Source: Acetivibrio saccincola (GTDB lineage: Bacteria; Bacillota; Clostridia; Acetivibrionales; Acetivibrionaceae). Taken from it: a DNA stretch of 64,000 nt. Position 1 is the first letter of the stretch. Every line of letters begins with the position of its first letter. Positions 59,842 to 64,000 of the stretch are shown here, piece after piece. The position numbers were made by a program, and so were the translations under genes. A model generated the notes under the pieces. The model was not told where the DNA came from. It was given only the letters and a program-made list of their open reading frames with translations, and made no database searches. The stretch lies in the NCBI RefSeq assembly GCF_002844395.1, contig NZ_CP025197.1, positions 62,001 to 126,000 of the forward strand, read 5' to 3'.

Positions 59842-60702
59842 ATGGAGACACCTTTAGTTGAGATTATTGCAATTTCAGTTCCAGAACAGTTTATGATGGC
59901 GTTATTTGCTTGGGTGATCCTTGGAAAGAAAGAAACAGCCAGATTCAGAAATGTACTATTCGTCGGTTTATTTGCAGCATTATTTTTCAGAATTCTACAA
60001 ATGCTTCTGGGGAGTTACGTATATACCATGATACCACAGGTTCTGATATTTGCAGCGCTGATATATTTCCTATACAGGGTAAATGTACTTGAATCAGTTG
60101 TAAGTTGTTTGGTCACGATGATTATTTTCGCAGCTATTCAGGGGGCAATGTTCAATATCTTATGCCTGTGGACAGGTCTTACAGAAGCAGAGTTTAAAGA
60201 AGAAAATCTTTACTTACTGTTCTTTGCGATACAATACTTTATAGTGATAGGTGCCATTGTATATGTTATATATAGATTAGATATAAATATCCGGTATTTA
60301 GGCAAAAAGAATGTGAAAAAACATTATGTAAGTCGTATAAGATTTTTGATATTGCAGCTAATATTTGCATTCTTACAGTTGATTATTATATATACAATTG
60401 TTGTTAGAAATATTGAGTTTTTGTACTCACAGGAGAATTTGCTGCTGGTTATTCTAGCAGTTATTATCACCATCACGTTTACAGCTTTGGTTGTAAAAAG
60501 CGTAATCAAGATGGGAGAACATATACAGAGAGAAGAAGAGCAAAAGAGACAATATGACGGTAGAGAGATAATCCAAAACATCAATTATTTATATTCCTTA
60601 GTTGAAGAGAAGAGATACGATGAACTAAAAAGTGCCTTGGAATCTATAAAAGATGATATAAACAGCGGAATGATAAGAATCACCAACAAGGCTAATAAAT
60701 GA
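59842..60702 (+). CDS. Agr-like polytopic receptor lacking a kinase domain
   Basis: The 286-residue protein has about seven membrane helices (roughly 12-30, 36-57, 62-80, 84-110, 124-146, 165-188, 198-220) like the sensor part of AgrC. It then has a short cytosolic helical pair (GREIIQNINYLYSLVEEKRYDELKSALESI, in part) resembling the Spo0B-type dimerisation helices of AgrC. The HD phospho-acceptor motif is missing and no ATP-binding domain follows; the stop comes naturally. The autoinducer gene starts 52 bases downstream. It may be a decoy, an immunity protein or a receptor that uses a partner kinase. GAGAGAGG precedes the ATG. Confidence 0.7.
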   Translation: METPLVEIIAISVPEQFMMALFAWVILGKKETARFRNVLFVGLFAALFFRILQMLLGSYVYTMIPQVLIFAALIYFLYRVNVLESVVSCLVTMIIFAAIQGAMFNILCLWTGLTEAEFKEENLYLLFFAIQYFIVIGAIVYVIYRLDINIRYLGKKNVKKHYVSRIRFLILQLIFAFLQLIIIYTIVVRNIEFLYSQENLLLVILAVIITITFTALVVKSVIKMGEHIQREEEQKRQYDGREIIQNINYLYSLVEEKRYDELKSALESIKDDINSGMIRITNKANK

Positions 60703-60726
60703 AATCATATTATGGTTTCATTTATT
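60694..60726 (+). promoter_or_regulatory. hairpin overlapping the receptor stop codon
   Basis: AATAAATGAAA (60694-60704) pairs with TTTCATTTATT (60716-60726), and the stem extends inward with CATA/TATG. No T-run follows. It could set different RNA levels for the receptor and the peptide by processing or attenuation. Confidence 0.5.
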
Positions 60727-60754
60727 AAATAAAAAAAATATAGGGGATGATAGT

Positions 60755-60877
60755 ATGAAACGTAAAATGCTAGGTGTAATTTCATCAATCTTATTCGTAG
60801 TTGCAACATTAGTTTCCAGTACAGCGTGCTTCTTCTTCTTTTATCAACCAAGGACTCCAAAGTCACTAAGCAAGTAA
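60755..60877 (+). CDS. agrD: AgrD-type cyclic lactone autoinducer peptide precursor
   Basis: The 40-residue peptide has an amphipathic N-terminal leader (MKRKMLGVISSILFVVATLV), then SSTAC and FFFFYQPRTPKSLSK. The single Cys, the ring region and the conserved C-terminal P-K-x-L align residue for residue with Staphylococcus AgrD (Cys to Pro-Lys is ten positions in both). The expected product is a five-residue Cys-Phe4 thiolactone with a short N-terminal tail, after cleavage between F and Y. AGGGGATGAT precedes the ATG. A terminator follows at 60955. No AgrB protease is in the window. Too short for ordinary gene callers. Confidence 0.85.
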   Translation: MKRKMLGVISSILFVVATLVSSTACFFFFYQPRTPKSLSK

Positions 60878-60954
60878 CCGGACAGACGGCTAATCACCAT
60901 TTACTCAAATTGTAGAGAGAGAAGGTTTTTAATATAAAGTTTGATTAATAATAT

Positions 60955-60986
60955 AAGGTATCTTCCCAGGAAGATACCTTTTTTGC
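60955..60986 (+). terminator. terminator of the agr-like unit
   Basis: AAGGTATCTTCC (60955-60966) pairs with GGAAGATACCTT (60969-60980), followed by T6. Confidence 0.88.
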
Positions 60987-61024
60987 GTGCCGGAATTATC
61001 AGCACGAAAAGGTATTTTCAAAAA

Positions 61025-61335
61025 ATAAATGCCTTTTTTAATTGGTTCATAAGAGAAAAAAGGCATTTCAAGTCATTATAAGTGCATTTCACGCAAAATT
61101 AATATAAAAATCATGAAAGTGTAGTAAAATTAATATAATCAAAGGTTTATTTTCATAAATGCTTTAGGTTAATACAAGGCGGATACTTAAATTAATTAAA
61201 GGTAATTAATTATTATATTTATATTAAGAACACTGCTACAATAAATCCTTGATAAATTACCATTCGAGTCAAACTTTGCACAGAAAACTGCGTTATTGAT
61301 AATATCTTGATATTATCAATATATGCAGTTTTTTG
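61025..61335 (+). other. gene-free stretch with two more strong hairpins
   Basis: AAATGCCTTTTTT pairs with AAAAAAGGCATTT (about 61028-61070). A second, two-part hairpin at 61284-61332 (AAAACTGC/GCAGTTTT outside, ATTGATAATATC/GATATTATCAAT inside) ends in a T-run like a terminator. A small RNA ending here is possible. No protein frame is convincing. Confidence 0.5.
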
Positions 61336-61484
61336 GTTTATAGAACTTTTAGTATATTTTTAATTTAAAAAACATATCTTATAAGTACAGTCCATTTATA
61401 GTGCATCTGGTATTATGGTATTTTTCCAGGGAAATAAGGACAGTGTATGTTTAGTGGAAAATACGGGTTTAAGGAAGTGATATT

Positions 61485-61646
61485 TTGAGAAGGGAAGCAA
61501 AACATTCAAGTACATGCTTAAGTAAAAATGACAAAAAGGTTCTTGACAGGTATACCAAGGCACATACTAATTTTATTGAGAGCAGTACAGCCAAAACCGG
61601 ATTGAATACCAATGAAAAAAATACAAAACCCAAAAGTGAAATATAA
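61485..61646 (+). CDS. possible 53-residue hydrophilic protein
   Basis: The TTG at 61485 lies shortly after AAGGAAGTGAT. The product begins RREAKHSSTCLSKNDKKVL and is Lys-, Thr- and Asn-rich with one Cys and no membrane segment. No family is recognised; it could be a chance frame, but the ribosome site is good. Confidence 0.4.
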   Translation: MRREAKHSSTCLSKNDKKVLDRYTKAHTNFIESSTAKTGLNTNEKNTKPKSEI

Positions 61647-61754
61647 AAAATTCCATATTATTATTATCTGAAATCACTTGAAGTATTGATAAATATTAAG
61701 TATAATGTATAGGTGACCTTAAATAGTCACTGCTCATACTAAAGTTTAATATTT

Positions 61755-62022
61755 GGCCGTGCTAGACGGGGAGGTAGCGGTGCCCTGTACCTGCAATCCG
61801 CTGTAGCAGGGTTGAATTCCTTCTTAAGGCTTGTTTTTGTAAGGTCTGGCCTGTGTAAGTGGCAATGATGACCGGGTCCTACGCAACGTGACCCTATGAA
61901 CCCCGTCAGGTTCGGAAGAAAGCAGCGGTAAGTAGGCCCTCACGTGTGCCGTGGGATAGCCTGGTTTGAGCTAACTGTACCGGTTCGCTTATAAATGCAA
62001 TGTCGATGGAAGGTGCACGGCC
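61755..62022 (+). ncRNA. ffs: signal recognition particle RNA, large bacterial type
   Basis: The ends GGCCGTGC (61755-61762) and GCACGGCC (62015-62022) pair. The Alu part shows GGGGAGGTAGCGGTGCCCTGTA (in part). The S domain has GTCAGGTTCGGAAGAAAGCAGCGGTAAG, of which GGAAGAAAGCAGCGGTAAG is the conserved Ffh-binding loop. The 268-base length with an Alu domain is the Bacillus/Clostridium type. It lies upstream of dnaX, as in Bacillus. Confidence 0.95.
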
Positions 62023-62048
62023 GTATATATAAATATGAGAGGACTTTA

Positions 62049-62083
62049 AAGCTATTTAAATGTTTAAATAGCTTATTTTATTA
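62049..62083 (+). terminator. terminator of the SRP RNA gene
   Basis: AAGCTATTTAAA (62049-62060) pairs with TTTAAATAGCTT (62063-62074), then ATTTTATT. Confidence 0.75.
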
Positions 62084-62143
62084 TAATTTAGTTTTTATTT
62101 TTGTTTTATAGATTGTTTTTTGTTGATTAAATTTACAGCTTAA

Positions 62144-62210
62144 TTATATAGTTTATTTATATAATTTACTTATATAGTTTATTTATATAATTTACTTATA
62201 TGGTTTATAC
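62144..62210. repeat. 26-base tandem repeat upstream of dnaX
   Basis: Two exact units (62144-62169 and 62170-62195) of an A/T-only sequence with one C, plus a partial third. The rest of the 304-base gap to dnaX holds no gene. Confidence 0.82.
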
Positions 62211-62326
62211 AGTTTAATTTTTATGTTATAGTTTTACATTTTAGATGGCTTAGTATTTTAGTTTTTGCATAATATCCCGTTGATGATATCCGGGGGTTTA
62301 CATACGTTTTTTTAGAAGGTGGGAAT

Positions 62327-63991
62327 ATGTCTTATTTAGCTCTTTATAGAAAGTGGCGTCCTATGACCTTTAAGGACGTTGTTGAACAGGAACATGTTAT
62401 GAAAACCCTGACTAATTCCGTCATTACGGGCAGGATAGCTCATGCATACCTTTTTTGTGGGACAAGGGGTACAGGAAAGACTACAACTGCCAAAATTTTT
62501 TCCAGGGCTGTAAATTGCCTGAACCCTGTGGAGGGAGATCCTTGCAATAAGTGTGAAATATGCCAGGGCATTCTAAACGGTAGTATTTTAGATGTAATAG
62601 AAATAGACGCTGCTTCAAACAACAGTGTGGACAATATACGTGATATAAGGGATGAAGTGGTTTATACACCTTCTAAAGCAAAATACCGTGTTTATATAAT
62701 AGATGAGGTTCACATGCTTTCCACCGGGGCTTTTAATGCCCTTTTAAAGACTTTGGAAGAACCTCCGTCCCATGTGATTTTTATACTGGCTACTACAGAG
62801 CCTCACAAGCTTCCGGCTACAATATTGTCCAGGTGCCAAAGGTTTGATTTCAGGAGAATTCCTGTAGAAAGCATTGCAAAGAGAGTGGAGTACATTGCCG
62901 GAGAGAGCGGGGTTAAAATTCAAAGAGAGGCATCAATTCTCATTGCAAAACTTTCAGACGGAGCTCTAAGGGATGCCATTAGTATTTTGGACCAGTGTAT
63001 TTCACTGGGTAAGGAAGAGCTTACCCATGAAGATGTTTTAAAAATAACCGGGATAGTCAAAGATACTTTTATCTCTGAAACGGTGGAATATATAATAAAC
63101 AGACAGGTGGAAGATGTTTTAAAGCAGATAGACAGGCTTGTTATGGATGGGAAAAGCATCAGCCAGTTTGTATCTGATTTGATTTTTTATTATAGAAATC
63201 TTCTTATTTGCAGTACAACTAAAAATCCGGAGGAAATAATTGATGCATCAGAAGATGCAATCGGAAGAATGAAAGAGCAGTGTAAGATGCTAGAGACATT
63301 TGAAATGGTAGCTGCAATTAAAGAACTGTCTGCTTTAGAAGCTTCCTTAAAATGGTCAGCCCATCCAAGGATTTTACTTGAGACTGCACTTATAAAATTG
63401 TCTGAGGAGAGTTTAAATTTAAAGGGCTCATTTATAGCAGAAAGAGTAAACTCTTTAGAGAAAAAGCTATCTGATCTTCTGGCTAAAGGGATTTCCATAA
63501 AAGGGGATTCAGGTGCGGGGAAGAATCTTGAAGGGGCAAAAGAGTTTTCTAAAGGTTATGACAGTGAAGAAGGTGGCAAGGCTTCTAAAAATGCCGGCGA
63601 AAAAAAAGGCGGCTTGAATCAAAGGACAGCTGGAAGCATGAAGGGACTTGAGGTTTGGAAAGATGTGCTAAAGGAAATTAAAGACTTTGGAAGAATGTCA
63701 TTGTATATATGGCTTATGAATACAAAAATTGTTGAGATTGATGACAGGTTTATAGGAGTGGTGTTTAGCAAGGGACAGGAATCTGTAAAGGATATGTTTT
63801 TAAAAATGCCTGAAAATATTGAATTTGTCGAGGAAAAATTGTGTGAACATTTAGGAAGAAAAGTGAAAATTAAATGTATTGATGCAGCAGAAATAATTGA
63901 TAATAAAAATGAAGAAAAGGACGAATTTCTAAAAAAGGCAGAGATCATTGCAAAAGAGTTTGATGCCGGTTTAAATATAATTGATGAATAA
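62327..63991 (+). CDS. dnaX: DNA polymerase III subunit gamma/tau
   Basis: The clamp-loader ATPase has MSYLALYRKWRPMTFKDVV (start), Walker A FCGTRGTGKTTTAKI, a zinc site CLNPVEGDPCNKCEIC, Walker B YIIDEVHMLS and the sensor LSRCQRFDF. Domain III and a Gly/Lys-rich linker precede a C-terminal tau-like domain (WKDVLKEIKDFGRMSLYIWL). The 554-residue length matches Bacillus DnaX. AAGGTGGG precedes the ATG. The stop is inside the window. Confidence 0.96.
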   Translation: MSYLALYRKWRPMTFKDVVEQEHVMKTLTNSVITGRIAHAYLFCGTRGTGKTTTAKIFSRAVNCLNPVEGDPCNKCEICQGILNGSILDVIEIDAASNNSVDNIRDIRDEVVYTPSKAKYRVYIIDEVHMLSTGAFNALLKTLEEPPSHVIFILATTEPHKLPATILSRCQRFDFRRIPVESIAKRVEYIAGESGVKIQREASILIAKLSDGALRDAISILDQCISLGKEELTHEDVLKITGIVKDTFISETVEYIINRQVEDVLKQIDRLVMDGKSISQFVSDLIFYYRNLLICSTTKNPEEIIDASEDAIGRMKEQCKMLETFEMVAAIKELSALEASLKWSAHPRILLETALIKLSEESLNLKGSFIAERVNSLEKKLSDLLAKGISIKGDSGAGKNLEGAKEFSKGYDSEEGGKASKNAGEKKGGLNQRTAGSMKGLEVWKDVLKEIKDFGRMSLYIWLMNTKIVEIDDRFIGVVFSKGQESVKDMFLKMPENIEFVEEKLCEHLGRKVKIKCIDAAEIIDNKNEEKDEFLKKAEIIAKEFDAGLNIIDE

Positions 63992-64000
63992 AATTTAAAT

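Noticed and set aside
61755-62022. Riboswitch or 6S-like RNA
   Set aside because: The conserved S-domain loop and Alu-type 5' domain identify it as SRP RNA.

Overview
The window is AT-rich DNA from an endospore-forming, flagellated, cellulosome-producing clostridium, most likely of the Acetivibrio/Hungateiclostridium (Clostridium thermocellum/clariflavum) type. The basis is dockerin-bearing xylan-degrading enzymes, sporulation genes (spoIIE, spoVT, spoVG, yabP, yabQ, yyaC), flagellar rod genes and the Firmicutes block spoVG-glmU-prs-pth-mfd-(foldase)-spoVT-mazG-hup-rqcP-yabP-yabQ-divIC-S1. The genus is inferred from gene content only.

Layout. 1-0.9 kb: a C-terminal gene remnant and a small membrane protein, then a terminator and a cluster of GTCACG motifs. 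0.9-10 kb: a tight seven-gene operon with a CDP-archaeol-synthase-like protein, two large PEP-synthase/rifampicin-phosphotransferase-like dikinases, a CDP-alcohol phosphatidyltransferase (PssA type), a phosphatidylserine decarboxylase, a UbiA prenyltransferase and a GNAT protein. This is the strongest candidate for an undescribed system: it has the later steps of an archaeal-type polar lipid pathway plus two unexplained PEP-dependent phosphotransferases. 10-16 kb: a methyl-accepting protein fused to a sugar-binding-protein-like domain, an ECF sigma factor with its membrane partner, YjbQ, and a capA/pfpI deletion fusion. 16-20 kb: aldo/keto reductase, HAD hydrolase, two tRNA clusters (Leu, fMet; Met, Glu, Val), a lipoprotein and an HD-domain protein. 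20-23 kb: spoIIE and a small membrane protein. 23.5-28.5 kb: xylanolytic cellulosome genes (GH11-CBM6-dockerin-GH10, and CE1-CBM6-dockerin followed by a frame-broken second esterase). 29-33 kb: tRNA-Arg, flagellar rod genes behind a SigD-like promoter, and a chemotaxis-like protein. 33-49 kb: fabZ, convergent murC, then the conserved spoVG-to-divIC block. 49-59 kb: double rhodanese, a broken small gene, MscS, a LysM protein, an amidase-domain protein, an SLH protein, a frameshifted PAS-PP2C phosphatase, YyaC, rubredoxin and a 46-residue reverse-strand gene. 59-64 kb: a STAS protein, an Agr-like membrane receptor without a kinase domain followed by an AgrD-type autoinducer precursor, a hairpin-rich intergenic region, the large-type SRP RNA and dnaX.

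Regulation that can be read directly includes a near-perfect SigH promoter before spoVG, a SigD-like promoter before the flagellar genes, strong sigma-A promoters before the tRNA clusters and the rhodanese gene, and many intrinsic terminators. Several loci are broken (capA/pfpI, second esterase, PAS-phosphatase, the small gene at 50.4 kb). These may be real decay or single-base sequencing errors, and the sequence alone cannot decide.
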